From assembly GCA_964409635.1 (NCBI GenBank), contig CAYPEL010000077.1:1-12996 (forward strand): a DNA stretch of 12,996 nucleotides, read 5' to 3'. The notes beneath the pieces were generated by a model. The model was given only the letters and a program-made list of their open reading frames with translations, did no database searches and was not told where the DNA came from. This document shows positions 1 through 6,318 of this stretch, one piece after another. Made by a program: the position numbers and the translations under genes. This DNA comes from CAYPEL01 sp964409635. GTDB taxonomy: Bacteria; Pseudomonadota; Gammaproteobacteria; DSM-19610. The first letter of the stretch is position 1. Every line of letters begins with the position of its first letter.

Positions 1-51
1 TGCCGTGAACGCTGACAAACTGACTGAACCCGTCATTATCATGTTGAAGGA

Positions 52-567
52 CTACAAGTCCCGCGGCCGAATTGATTCGGCGTGGACGGTTGCGCCAAAT
101 GTATCTTGTATGGCCTTGATATTAGGATCTGCTGCTATCTCGGCAACAGCGCTTGCCTGACGTTTGTCTATTTCGCGTTGCTGCTGCACAGCCGGTGTTT
201 CCACTGCGGCACCGGTGACTTCAATCAGTAATTGCATGGATTGGCCCAGGGCCTCACACAATGATTTCTGCAGCCGCGCCCGGCGGTCTTCACTTAATAG
301 TTGCCGGTGCGATTCGTCCAGCGCCAGCGTCCAGCGTTTTTCAGTTTTAGACTGGCAGTCACAATTCATTGCCAATTCCCTTAGCATCCCCTTAAGCGGC
401 AAGGTTTCAACAAGCGACCGCCAGTCAGCCGCAGAGTCAGCTGAGACTTGCTTGGGATTCACAGTTTGCTGACTCACTGTGGCCGCCGACTTGTCACTTT
501 TCCGGCTTTTTGCGGCTGGCTGTCCAGCAGCTGATTCACTCCTCGTNNNNNNNNNNGAAAGCCCCAC
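52..567 (-). CDS. dnaX: DnaX (DNA polymerase III tau subunit) C-terminal part, partial, next to an assembly gap
   Basis: This frame carries the end of DnaX beyond the gap: a Ser/Ala/Lys-rich linker, then a folded domain that closes with NIKAIQDTFGATVHAESIRP and a TAG stop. That ending matches the tail of the E. coli tau subunit (NIQTLRR...ESIRPI). In E. coli this region (domain V) binds the polymerase alpha subunit and couples the replicase to the clamp loader. The open frame nominally runs through the N run to a GTG at 567, but there is no reason to start a protein there. It is the 3' part of the gene whose 5' part lies at 586-1656. The number of missing bases is unknown, so the reading frame across the gap cannot be checked. 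Identity is confident; the upstream limit is not. Confidence 0.85.
   Translation of the reverse strand: MGLXXXXTRSESAAGQPAAKSRKSDKSAATVSQQTVNPKQVSADSAADWRSLVETLPLKGMLRELAMNCDCQSKTEKRWTLALDESHRQLLSEDRRARLQKSLCEALGQSMQLLIEVTGAAVETPAVQQQREIDKRQASAVAEIAADPNIKAIQDTFGATVHAESIRPRDL
547..556. other. Assembly gap (10 N)
   Basis: Ten consecutive N separate the linker region of dnaX from its 3' part. A round number of N usually marks a scaffold join of unknown true length. The flanking sequence is GC-rich and glycine-coding on the minus strand, consistent with a low-complexity linker that was hard to assemble. Confidence 0.95.
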
Positions 568-585
568 CTCCGCCCTCAGTTTCTT

Positions 586-1656
586 TTACCGCATCCGCAA
601 CAACACCATCTCCAAACCACCCCGTGGTTCAGGGGAGAGATAAAGGTCGCGGCGCCCAATCAATCCAATCTGATAAAACAGCTGTACGTCTTCTGCTGGC
701 ATTTTCTGCGCCAGCTCAAGCACGGCATCACGCGCCTCAAGATCCTCATCAACCGCTTCCGGGACACTTTGGGCAATGGCAATTTGCTGTAACATACTTA
801 GTAGTTCATTCAATACGCTGCCAAAGTCTGATGCACGTTCAGCGGCAGCCTGAACGGCCGCCAATAATTGCCCGGCATCAGCCGTCGATAACGATTCGAG
901 AATTTGCACAATATATTTGTGCTCAATAGTGCCCAACATCGCACGCACATCAGTTTCTTTCACTGCGCCGCTGCCATACGCTATCGCCTGATCCAGCAAA
1001 CTCAGCGCATCCCGCATACTGCCGTCAGCCGCACGCGCCAGCAAGTGTAGCGCGGGTATCTCAAATTCGATCTTTTCCTGCACCAGGAGTTCAGCCAGAT
1101 AATCTCTGATTAAAGGCAGTTGTAAACGTTTTAGATTAAATTGCAAACAACGCGACAGTACCGTTGCTGGCAGTTTCTGGGGATCCGTTGTTGCCAGTAG
1201 GAATTTTACATGCGGTGGCGGCTCTTCGAGTGTCTTCAGCAAGGCGTTAAAGCTGTGTGTTGACAGCATGTGCACTTCGTCGATGAGATAGACCTTATAA
1301 CGCCCACGCGACGGCGCATATTGCACATTGTCCAGTAGTTCGCGCGTATCCTCGACCTTGGTACGTGATGCGGCATCAACTTCAATCAGGTCAACAAAGC
1401 GGCCTTCGTTAATCTCCTGGCAGGCGCTGCATTCACCGCAAGGTTTCGAGCTGACGCCTGTTTCACAATTCAGGGATTTAGCAAAGATACGGGCAATGGT
1501 GGTTTTCCCCACGCCACGGGTACCGGTAAACAAATAGGCGTGGTGCAAACGGTCATTATCCAGCGCATTGGTGAGCGCCTGCAGGACATGCTCCTGGCCA
1601 ACCAGTTCAGCGAAATTACGCGGCCGCCATTTGCGGGCTAAAACCTGATAACTCAT
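586..1656 (-). CDS. dnaX: DnaX domains I-III (clamp-loader ATPase, gamma-like product)
   Basis: ATPase of the DNA polymerase III clamp loader, which opens and loads the sliding clamp. Counting from ATG at 1656 (MSYQVLARKW), I see Walker A GTRGVGKT at residues 45-52, a zinc module with C64, C73, C76 and C79, Walker B LIDEVH (D126, E127) and the SRC arginine-finger motif at 168-170. These positions coincide with E. coli DnaX. The open frame extends 100 codons further upstream, but that part overlaps the 4.5S RNA and is rejected. No clear Shine-Dalgarno is visible. The frame meets TAA at 586-588 after LLRMR, exactly where domain III should pass into the linker. The frame obtained by moving back one base (AVKETEGGGGAF) stays open into the gap. 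The break is either a sequencing or assembly error, a mutation, or a frameshift separating gamma from tau. Confidence 0.93.
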   Translation of the reverse strand: MSYQVLARKWRPRNFAELVGQEHVLQALTNALDNDRLHHAYLFTGTRGVGKTTIARIFAKSLNCETGVSSKPCGECSACQEINEGRFVDLIEVDAASRTKVEDTRELLDNVQYAPSRGRYKVYLIDEVHMLSTHSFNALLKTLEEPPPHVKFLLATTDPQKLPATVLSRCLQFNLKRLQLPLIRDYLAELLVQEKIEFEIPALHLLARAADGSMRDALSLLDQAIAYGSGAVKETDVRAMLGTIEHKYIVQILESLSTADAGQLLAAVQAAAERASDFGSVLNELLSMLQQIAIAQSVPEAVDEDLEARDAVLELAQKMPAEDVQLFYQIGLIGRRDLYLSPEPRGGLEMVLLRMR

Positions 1657-1697
1657 AAAGATTGCACGGTCTTTTGACTCAATCAGCCTTGTAAAGG

Positions 1698-1810
1698 TGG
1701 TGACCCATACCAGCCACACCCCGGCGCCCAAATCCACTGCTGCGGCTGCTCCCTTCCAGGCCTGACCGGGTTCACGGCTTATTGTCGCGGGGGGACCAAT
1801 ACAGGTCACC
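1698..1810 (-). ncRNA. ffs: 4.5S RNA (bacterial small SRP RNA)
   Basis: The minus strand reads GGTCAGGCCTGGAAGGGAGC then AGCC around 1745-1765. This is the conserved apical domain of SRP RNA that binds Ffh (E. coli GGTCAGGTCCGGAAGGAAGC then AGCC). The 5' arm TTGGTCCCCCCGCGAC also resembles E. coli TTGGTTCTCCCGCAAC. The ends pair: GGTGACC at 1804-1810 with GGTCACC at 1698-1704, closing a rod of about 113 nt, the usual length for this RNA in Gammaproteobacteria. With Ffh it targets nascent membrane proteins to FtsY at the inner membrane. It lies about 40 bp upstream of dnaX on the same strand, an arrangement I recall from related bacteria. The exact termini are inferred from pairing. Confidence 0.93.
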
Positions 1811-1816
1811 ATTGAA

Positions 1817-1837
1817 ACGGCGGCCTGTAGCCGCCGT
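1817..1837 (-). other. GC-rich hairpin immediately upstream of 4.5S RNA
   Basis: A perfect 8-bp stem (ACGGCGGC / GCCGCCGT) closes a 5-nt loop and is followed on the minus strand by TTTCAAT, 6 nt before the 4.5S 5' end. It could be a leader structure of the 4.5S precursor, if transcription starts near 1837, or a weak terminator for upstream transcripts. The T-run is too short to prefer the terminator reading. Confidence 0.5.
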
Positions 1838-1843
1838 AGATGG

Positions 1844-1849
1844 ATTTTA
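1844..1849 (-). promoter_or_regulatory. Possible -10 element for the 4.5S RNA
   Basis: TAAAAT on the minus strand would place the transcript start near 1837, giving a leader of about 27 nt before the mature 4.5S end. In E. coli a 5' leader of similar size is removed by RNase P. No convincing -35 hexamer is seen 17 bp upstream, so this is a weak call. Confidence 0.3.
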
Positions 1850-1971
1850 TCAGGTTCGGGATAACTGTGGGAAGAAAGATTTCCTGGTACAACTAGCAGC
1901 TTTGTTTGTCCTGCCTGATATTTAGGATTTAGGCGTAGTCCAGTGTTTGCTGGCATTCCTCAATCGCTTCG

Positions 1972-2106
1972 CTATTGATCGTCATCAGAATCCAGCCCTA
2001 AATGCCTGAGCGCGGCGATCGAGGCGGCGTCGATACTCGAAAGATAGAGGGTTTCATCGTCTGGGTACGGCCACCAAATACTAGACTGAATAGGCTTATA
2101 ACCCAC
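1972..2106 (-). CDS. Possible small protein, 44 aa, function unknown
   Basis: A GTG-initiated frame encodes a 44-aa peptide, VGYKPIQSSIWWPYPDDETL followed by a helix-like SSIDAASIAALRHLGL and an acidic end DSDDDQ, then TAG. It lies between tRNA-Ser and the 4.5S RNA on the same strand. No clear ribosome-binding site is seen, and an in-frame TAA lies a few codons upstream of the GTG. A short ATG frame (1929-1985, 18 aa) overlaps its end. Composition looks protein-like, with aromatic residues followed by an amphipathic helix, but I recognise no family. It may instead be the 3' remnant of a larger gene or chance. Confidence 0.25.
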   Translation of the reverse strand: MGYKPIQSSIWWPYPDDETLYLSSIDAASIAALRHLGLDSDDDQ

Positions 2107-2170
2107 CTGATGACAGGCATGGCATTGTTATTAAGCGCATCGCGAACAGGCTATGCCCGATGGATATATT

Positions 2171-2260
2171 TGGCGGAGAAGGAGGGATTCGAACCCTCGA
2201 TACGGGTTAACGTATACACACTTTCCAGGCGTGCGCCTTCAACCACTCGGCCACCTCTCC
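2171..2260 (-). tRNA. tRNA-Ser (anticodon GGA)
   Basis: On the minus strand the acceptor arm GGAGAGG (2254-2260) pairs with the segment before the encoded CCA at 2171-2173. The D arm, an anticodon loop CTGGAAA with anticodon GGA at 2224-2226, a long class II variable arm and the T arm GGTTCGAATCC are all visible. At 90 nt it is the right size for serine and closely resembles E. coli tRNA-Ser(GGA), including the GCCTGGAAAGTGTGTATACG stretch. It reads UCC and UCU codons. It lies between sspB and the 4.5S RNA, all on the minus strand. Confidence 0.97.
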
Positions 2261-2274
2261 AGATTTATTAAATA

Positions 2275-2391
2275 GTACGTTGATAGTCCTGCTTACGGGT
2301 TACAGACCATCGGCAGCAGGGATGCTGCCGCTGAGCGTACAAGGATGTATTTACAGCGGGTCTGTAACCGTATGCTGGACTGTCAACGTAC
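2275..2391. repeat. 117-bp imperfect palindromic element
   Basis: The two ends are inverted copies of about 34 bp (2275-2308 and 2359-2391) differing by three substitutions and one indel; both outer ends read GTACGTTGA. The central loop holds a second perfect hairpin, CGGCAGCA / TGCTGCCG, at 2311-2330 with a GGGA loop. It fills the space between sspB, which stops at 2403, and tRNA-Ser. Size and architecture resemble ERIC/MITE-like palindromic repeats of enterobacteria, but the sequence does not match ERIC as I remember it. Transcribed from sspB it would form a long hairpin at the mRNA end. No second copy is present in this window. Confidence 0.75.
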
Positions 2392-2402
2392 GGGATCAGC
2401 AA

Positions 2403-2783
2403 TTACTTAACAACTTTTAACGTAGGTTTGGGCGGCTCCGGAGCAGGATCCGGGCTATCGCCACCGGATTCACTTTCAGTGAACATCATACCACGGCCGT
2501 TTTCCTTGCCATAAATTGCCTGCACTGCACTAATGGGGACGGAGACAAGCTGAGAAGCGCCACGAAAGCGCGCCAGAAATCCCACTTCCTCATTACCGAG
2601 CCTTAAACCCTCGACGGCCTGCGGGCTTATATTAAGCACAATTTTACCGTCCTGAATAAACTCTGCGGGTACTTCAACCCCGTCTGCTTTGGCATCCACG
2701 AGCAAGTAAGGCGTGTAATTATTATCCAGTATCCATTCGTGTATTGCACGAATCAGATAAGGCCGGTTTGAAGTCATATTCAT
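2403..2783 (-). CDS. sspB: SspB, ClpXP protease specificity-enhancing adaptor
   Basis: SspB delivers ssrA-tagged and some other substrates to ClpXP. The 126-aa protein starts with the family's conserved region (RPYLIRAIHEWILDNNYTPY, residues 7-26) and continues through IVLNISPQAV and the GFLARFRG strand. A short Pro/acidic linker follows, and the chain ends in LKVVK, the C-terminal ClpX-docking motif (E. coli RPALRVVK). The linker is shorter than in the E. coli protein (165 aa). It lies 71 bp downstream of sspA on the same strand, the standard pairing. The ATG at 2783 has no strong ribosome-binding site, and the ATG two codons later is an equally possible start. Confidence 0.95.
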   Translation of the reverse strand: MNMTSNRPYLIRAIHEWILDNNYTPYLLVDAKADGVEVPAEFIQDGKIVLNISPQAVEGLRLGNEEVGFLARFRGASQLVSVPISAVQAIYGKENGRGMMFTESESGGDSPDPAPEPPKPTLKVVK

Positions 2784-2854
2784 GAAGGCGTTCTAAGAGC
2801 CCGTAGGAAAAGAAACCAGTACACGCAGTGTGCCGGCCTTGTTGCCGGTTGATT

Positions 2855-3481
2855 TCAGGCCATCATTTCCTGCTCAGCTTCGGTCAGGCTGGTAGCAAAT
2901 GATTCGCGCGCAAATAAACGCTCGGCATACTTCAGCACCGGTTTTGCCTGCGCAGGTAATTCGATCTTGTACTGCTTCAGGCGCCATAGGATGGGTGCGA
3001 TACTGGCATCAACCAGGGTGAATTCATCGCTTAGAAAAAACGGCTTGGCGCCAAAAACATCAGCGCTGGAGGCAATACTGTCACGCAATATTTTTCTGGC
3101 CTTGGCGGCTGTTTTTTCACCTTTTGATTCTATTTCATGCAACAGGCTGTACCAGTCCTGCTCGATTCTGTAGAGCGCAAGACGGCTCCGCGCACGCGAC
3201 ACCGGATCAACCGGCATCAGCGGCGGATGAGGGAAACGTTCATCAAGATATTCCATAATGACACGCGGATCATAGAGCACGAGTTCACGGTCGACCAATG
3301 TAGGTACTGTTTGATATGGATTTAAGTCAATAAGGTCTTCCGGCTTATTAGCCAGATCGATATTAGCAATTTCTACCGTAATTCCCTTTTCTGCCAAAAC
3401 TATCCTGACACGGTGACTTTGTGAGCTAACCGCATCGGAAAACAAGGTCATCACAGAACGTCGATTGGCTATCAAAGCCAT
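2855..3481 (-). CDS. sspA: SspA, stringent starvation protein A (RNA polymerase-associated)
   Basis: SspA is a glutathione-S-transferase-fold protein that binds RNA polymerase and alters transcription in stationary phase and stress. The 208-aa product aligns along its length with E. coli SspA: NRRSVMTLFS near the start, VRIVLAEKG, DLIDLNPYQTVPTLVDREL and IMEYLDERFPHPPLMP. The P84-H85-P86 surface motif needed for polymerase interaction is intact. The C-terminal half is helical (FFLSDEFTLVDASIAPILWR) and ends SLTEAEQEMMA. A ribosome-binding GGAG stands 8 nt before the ATG. It follows petC by 71 bp on the same strand with no clear terminator between, so it may be co-transcribed with the bc1 operon. 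Confidence 0.96.
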   Translation of the reverse strand: MALIANRRSVMTLFSDAVSSQSHRVRIVLAEKGITVEIANIDLANKPEDLIDLNPYQTVPTLVDRELVLYDPRVIMEYLDERFPHPPLMPVDPVSRARSRLALYRIEQDWYSLLHEIESKGEKTAAKARKILRDSIASSADVFGAKPFFLSDEFTLVDASIAPILWRLKQYKIELPAQAKPVLKYAERLFARESFATSLTEAEQEMMA

Positions 3482-3552
3482 TTATATTCTCCAATTATTT
3501 AGCAACAGCCGGAAGGCCTCAAGGGCATCCCGCCATAGGTCTAATTAAAATT

Positions 3553-4296
3553 TTAGTGGACGTCTTTCCAGTACTCTTTCTTCAGCAAGTAAGCTAGGAC
3601 TAAGAATAACAGCAGGAACAATATTACTTTAATACCCAGCGCCTGGCGCTGCTGTTTGATCGGTTCGCCCATATAATCGAGGAAGTTAACAAGATCACGC
3701 ACCGTCCGGTCATACTCTACGGCTGACTGCGAGCCGGGCTCTACAATTTCCAGAGATTCAATTTTTTGGTGTTCGCTGCCATCGTGATCGATCTCCGTCT
3801 TATAGACCGGTTTCTGCCAACCCTGCAGTTCCCACAACACATGAGGCATGCCGACCTTATCGAATACCCTATTGTTAACACCAAACGGCCTTGAATCATC
3901 CAGGTAGAATGTCCGCATGTAAGTATATAACCAGTCCACACCACGCACCCGGGCCACCAGCGTCAAGTCAGGGGGCGCCGCACCGAACCAGTTTTTGGCA
4001 TCCACTTTGGTCACGGCCACTTTCATATGATCACCAATTCTTTCACCGGTGAACATGAGATTTTCAATGATGTCTTGTTCACTGATTCCCAGGTCTGTAC
4101 CGAGACGACTATAGCGCTGGTAAGCGGCTGAGTGACAGCTCAGGCAATAATTTACAAAAGTACGTGCACCGCGCTGCAACGAGTTTTTATTACCCGGATC
4201 AATGTTGGCGCTATCAAGGTGTACATCACCACCTCCAGCGGCAAATACCAATCCCGGCAAGACGAACAACAATAAGGCTAACCGTTGTTTTTTCAT
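3553..4296 (-). CDS. petC: Cytochrome c1 of the ubiquinol-cytochrome c reductase
   Basis: This is the membrane-anchored c-type cytochrome of the bc1 complex. It takes electrons from the Rieske protein and passes them to soluble cytochrome c. The 247-aa protein has a signal peptide (residues 1-20, ending VFAAGGG), the covalent haem site CLSCH at 51-55 and a candidate axial methionine in GMPHVLWE (M150). The C-terminal transmembrane helix spans about 221-238, followed by a basic tail. The start ATG overlaps the petB stop (ATGA), so translation is probably coupled. The length is typical of beta/gamma-proteobacterial c1. Confidence 0.97.
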   Translation of the reverse strand: MKKQRLALLLFVLPGLVFAAGGGDVHLDSANIDPGNKNSLQRGARTFVNYCLSCHSAAYQRYSRLGTDLGISEQDIIENLMFTGERIGDHMKVAVTKVDAKNWFGAAPPDLTLVARVRGVDWLYTYMRTFYLDDSRPFGVNNRVFDKVGMPHVLWELQGWQKPVYKTEIDHDGSEHQKIESLEIVEPGSQSAVEYDRTVRDLVNFLDYMGEPIKQQRQALGIKVILFLLLFLVLAYLLKKEYWKDVH

Positions 4297-5537
4297 TTGA
4301 ACGTCACCCTTTCCGGTACCGGCTTGGTCGAATCGAGTTTTGAGTAAATCGGCATCAACAAAAAGAATGCAAAATAAGCCGCCGTACCGACTTGCGCCAT
4401 CACCGTTTTTGCGGCCGTCGGCGCCTGGGTGCCGAGCCAGCCGAGCACTATGAAAGAAATCACCAGCAATCCCAGCATGATTTTAAAAATCGGGCCGCGG
4501 TAACGGATCGATTTAACCGGGCTGCGATCCAGCCAGGGCAGGAAGAACAGGATCACGACCGCAGCACCCATGACCACCACGCCGAGGAACTTGGCGCTGA
4601 ACGGCCCAATATCTATAGTCACCGCCCGCAACATGGCGTAGAACGGCGTGAAGTACCAAACCGGCGCAATATGCTCAGGCGTTTTCAGCGGGTCGGCCGG
4701 TTCGAAATTAGCGCTCTCCAGCAAATATCCACCACCAGCCGGCACGAAGAATACGACGATAGAGAAAAAAATCAGAAACACGGCTACACCGACAATATCT
4801 TTCACGCTGTAGTAGGGATGGAACGGGATACCGTCTTTAGGAATGCCGTTTTCATCCTTGTTATTCTTGATTTCAATACCGTCAGGGTTATTGGAACCCA
4901 CTTCGTGCAAGGCAAGAATATGCATAACAACTAAACCGATTAGCACCAAGGGTACAGCCGCCACATGGAATGCAAAAAAGCGATTCAGCGTCGCATCCGA
5001 AATGACGTAATCGCCACGAATCCACAAGGACAAATCATCCCCAATAACCGGGATGGCGCCAAACAGTGAAACGATGACCTGTGCACCCCAGAATGACATC
5101 TGGCCCCAGGGCAACAGGTAACCAAAGAAGGCTTCCGCCATCAGACACAGAAAAATCAGGCAGCCGAAAATCCATATCAATTCCCGCGGCCTTCTATAGG
5201 AACCGTATAACAGGCCTCGAAACATATGCAGGTAGACGACCAGGAAAAAGGCCGAAGCCCCGGTAGAATGTATGTAACGAATTAACCAGCCCCATTGAAC
5301 ATCGCGCATGATGTATTCAACCGAGGCAAAAGCCTCGTTCGCTGAGGGTTTGTAGTTCATGGTCAGGAAAATACCCGTCACAATCTGAATGACGAGCACC
5401 ACCAGCGCTAAGGATCCAAAAAAATACCAGAAGTTGAAATTCTTCGGCGCGTAGTAATGGGCAAGATGCTCGTTCCACATCTTGGTCATCGGGAAACGGG
5501 CGTCAATCCAGTCACGCAAGTTTGTCAGCATACCCAT
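4293..5537 (-). CDS. petB: Cytochrome b of the ubiquinol-cytochrome c reductase
   Basis: Core membrane subunit of bc1, carrying haems bL and bH and the Qo and Qi quinone sites. The 414-aa protein has eight or so hydrophobic helices. The haem ligands are His90/His104 on one helix and His191/His206 on another; the second spacing is 15 rather than the 14 of mitochondria. The region RFFAFH...HEVGSNNPDG (186-220) is classical. The Qo motif reads PVWY (292-295) instead of PEWY. The ATG at 5535-5537 overlaps the petA stop by one base (TGATG), and the end overlaps petC by four, so the three pet genes are translationally coupled. Confidence 0.97.
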   Translation of the reverse strand: MGMLTNLRDWIDARFPMTKMWNEHLAHYYAPKNFNFWYFFGSLALVVLVIQIVTGIFLTMNYKPSANEAFASVEYIMRDVQWGWLIRYIHSTGASAFFLVVYLHMFRGLLYGSYRRPRELIWIFGCLIFLCLMAEAFFGYLLPWGQMSFWGAQVIVSLFGAIPVIGDDLSLWIRGDYVISDATLNRFFAFHVAAVPLVLIGLVVMHILALHEVGSNNPDGIEIKNNKDENGIPKDGIPFHPYYSVKDIVGVAVFLIFFSIVVFFVPAGGGYLLESANFEPADPLKTPEHIAPVWYFTPFYAMLRAVTIDIGPFSAKFLGVVVMGAAVVILFFLPWLDRSPVKSIRYRGPIFKIMLGLLVISFIVLGWLGTQAPTAAKTVMAQVGTAAYFAFFLLMPIYSKLDSTKPVPERVTFK

Positions 5538-6130
5538 CAGGCCACTCCTCCGTCGTCACCGATCAGCACCAGCGAATCACTGATGTATTTGTAGGGCGGC
5601 ACTTCGAGATTCAGAGGTGCAGGAAAGCCGGCAAAGACCCGGCCAGCCAGATCAAATGTAGAGCCGTGACAGGGGCAAAAGAAGCCACCCTTCCAGTTAT
5701 CTGCGTAGGGTTGTGGGACGGTCTCCGGAACAAATTTTGGTGAGCAGCCCAGGTGTGTACAGATACCGACCAGAATCAGATTTTCAGGTTTGAGGGAGCG
5801 GTAGGCATTGCGTGCATATTCCGGCTGCTGATCCTCAACGGAATCGGGATCCCGCAGTTGACTGTCCAGTCCTGCAAGATCATTCAACATTTCTTCAGTC
5901 CGGTTGACAATCCATACTGGCTTGCCACGCCATTCGAGACGTACCATCTGCCCAGGCTCAAGCTTACTAATGTCTGCCTCGACCGGAGCGCCCGCCGCTT
6001 TGGCCCGCTCGCTCGGTAACATGGAAGATAAAAAAGGAACTGCTACAAATACAGCACCGACCCCACCGACGACGGTCGTCGCGGCAGTCAGAAAACGGCG
6101 CTTACTGGTATCTATACCTTCGCCACTCAT
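5537..6130 (-). CDS. petA: Rieske iron-sulfur protein of the bc1 complex
   Basis: This is the [2Fe-2S] subunit that takes the first electron from quinol at the Qo site. The 197-aa protein begins with a Tat-type signal-anchor (SKRRFLTAAT at 9-18, then a hydrophobic stretch to about 36). Its cluster domain has box 1 CTHLGC (C124, H126, C129) and box 2 CPCHGS (C152, C154, H155). From the family, the ligands are C124, H126, C152 and H155, with a C129-C154 disulfide. A good ribosome-binding GGAG lies 7 nt before the ATG. It is the first gene of petABC; an upstream dyad and leader hairpin may control the operon. Confidence 0.97.
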   Translation of the reverse strand: MSGEGIDTSKRRFLTAATTVVGGVGAVFVAVPFLSSMLPSERAKAAGAPVEADISKLEPGQMVRLEWRGKPVWIVNRTEEMLNDLAGLDSQLRDPDSVEDQQPEYARNAYRSLKPENLILVGICTHLGCSPKFVPETVPQPYADNWKGGFFCPCHGSTFDLAGRVFAGFPAPLNLEVPPYKYISDSLVLIGDDGGVA

Positions 6131-6155
6131 GCAATGTTCTCCAACACATAAAGCC

Positions 6156-6197
6156 CATCTGTTGTGTATTTAGCCCCCTTCTCAGGGCTAACAGATG
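6156..6197 (-). promoter_or_regulatory. Leader hairpin upstream of petA
   Basis: On the minus strand CATCTGT-TAGCCC pairs with GGGCTA...ACAGATG: 13 bp in two blocks, interrupted by an 8-nt bulge on one side and closed by an 8-nt loop. It ends 25 nt before the petA ATG, close to the ribosome-binding site. No T-run follows it. It could modulate translation or mRNA stability of the pet operon; this role is inferred from position only. Confidence 0.45.
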
Positions 6198-6213
6198 AAT
6201 ATTAGAATATTCA
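6196..6213. promoter_or_regulatory. 18-bp perfect dyad (TGAATATTAGAATATTCA) upstream of petA
   Basis: Two 8-bp half-sites with a 2-bp centre lie 66-83 bp upstream of the petA start. Such symmetry suits a dimeric regulator, but I cannot assign one. The dyad shares its first two bases with the leader hairpin. Confidence 0.4.
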
Positions 6214-6244
6214 GAAATACCTGCATAGAACAGGACAGCCGCAT

Positions 6245-6273
6245 AGCATGTCGGATCGGTTCTAATAGGTCAA
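6245..6273 (-). promoter_or_regulatory. Possible sigma-70 promoter for petABC
   Basis: TTGACC (6268-6273) is a good -35 hexamer. At 17-bp spacing the -10 would be CATGCT, which keeps only three consensus bases, though these include the conserved A2 and T6. It would give a leader of roughly 110 nt containing the dyad and the hairpin. Confidence 0.3.
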
Positions 6274-6318
6274 GTATCTATCTGGATTATCGTTGGAAAT
6301 TGCTGATCTTGACGGCCT

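Noticed and set aside
1..51. Possible start of the next gene after dnaX (ybaB would be usual)
   Set aside because: The minus-strand sequence after the dnaX stop is too short to show a start codon with any YbaB-like peptide.
1657..1956. 100-codon N-terminal extension of the dnaX open frame
   Set aside because: It overlaps the 4.5S RNA gene and its leader, and DnaX homology begins exactly at MSYQVLARKW (1656).
2107..2126. CHACH, a CxxCH haem-c-like motif, in frame upstream of the 44-aa ORF
   Set aside because: It sits two codons after an in-frame stop with no start codon or export signal; five residues can arise by chance.
2002..2271. 89-aa plus-strand open frame
   Set aside because: It runs antisense through tRNA-Ser; its peptide is a read-through of the tRNA complement, a well-known false ORF.
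4392..4934. 180-aa plus-strand open frame
   Set aside because: It is antisense to petB, rich in His and Arg as expected of a shadow frame, with no domain.
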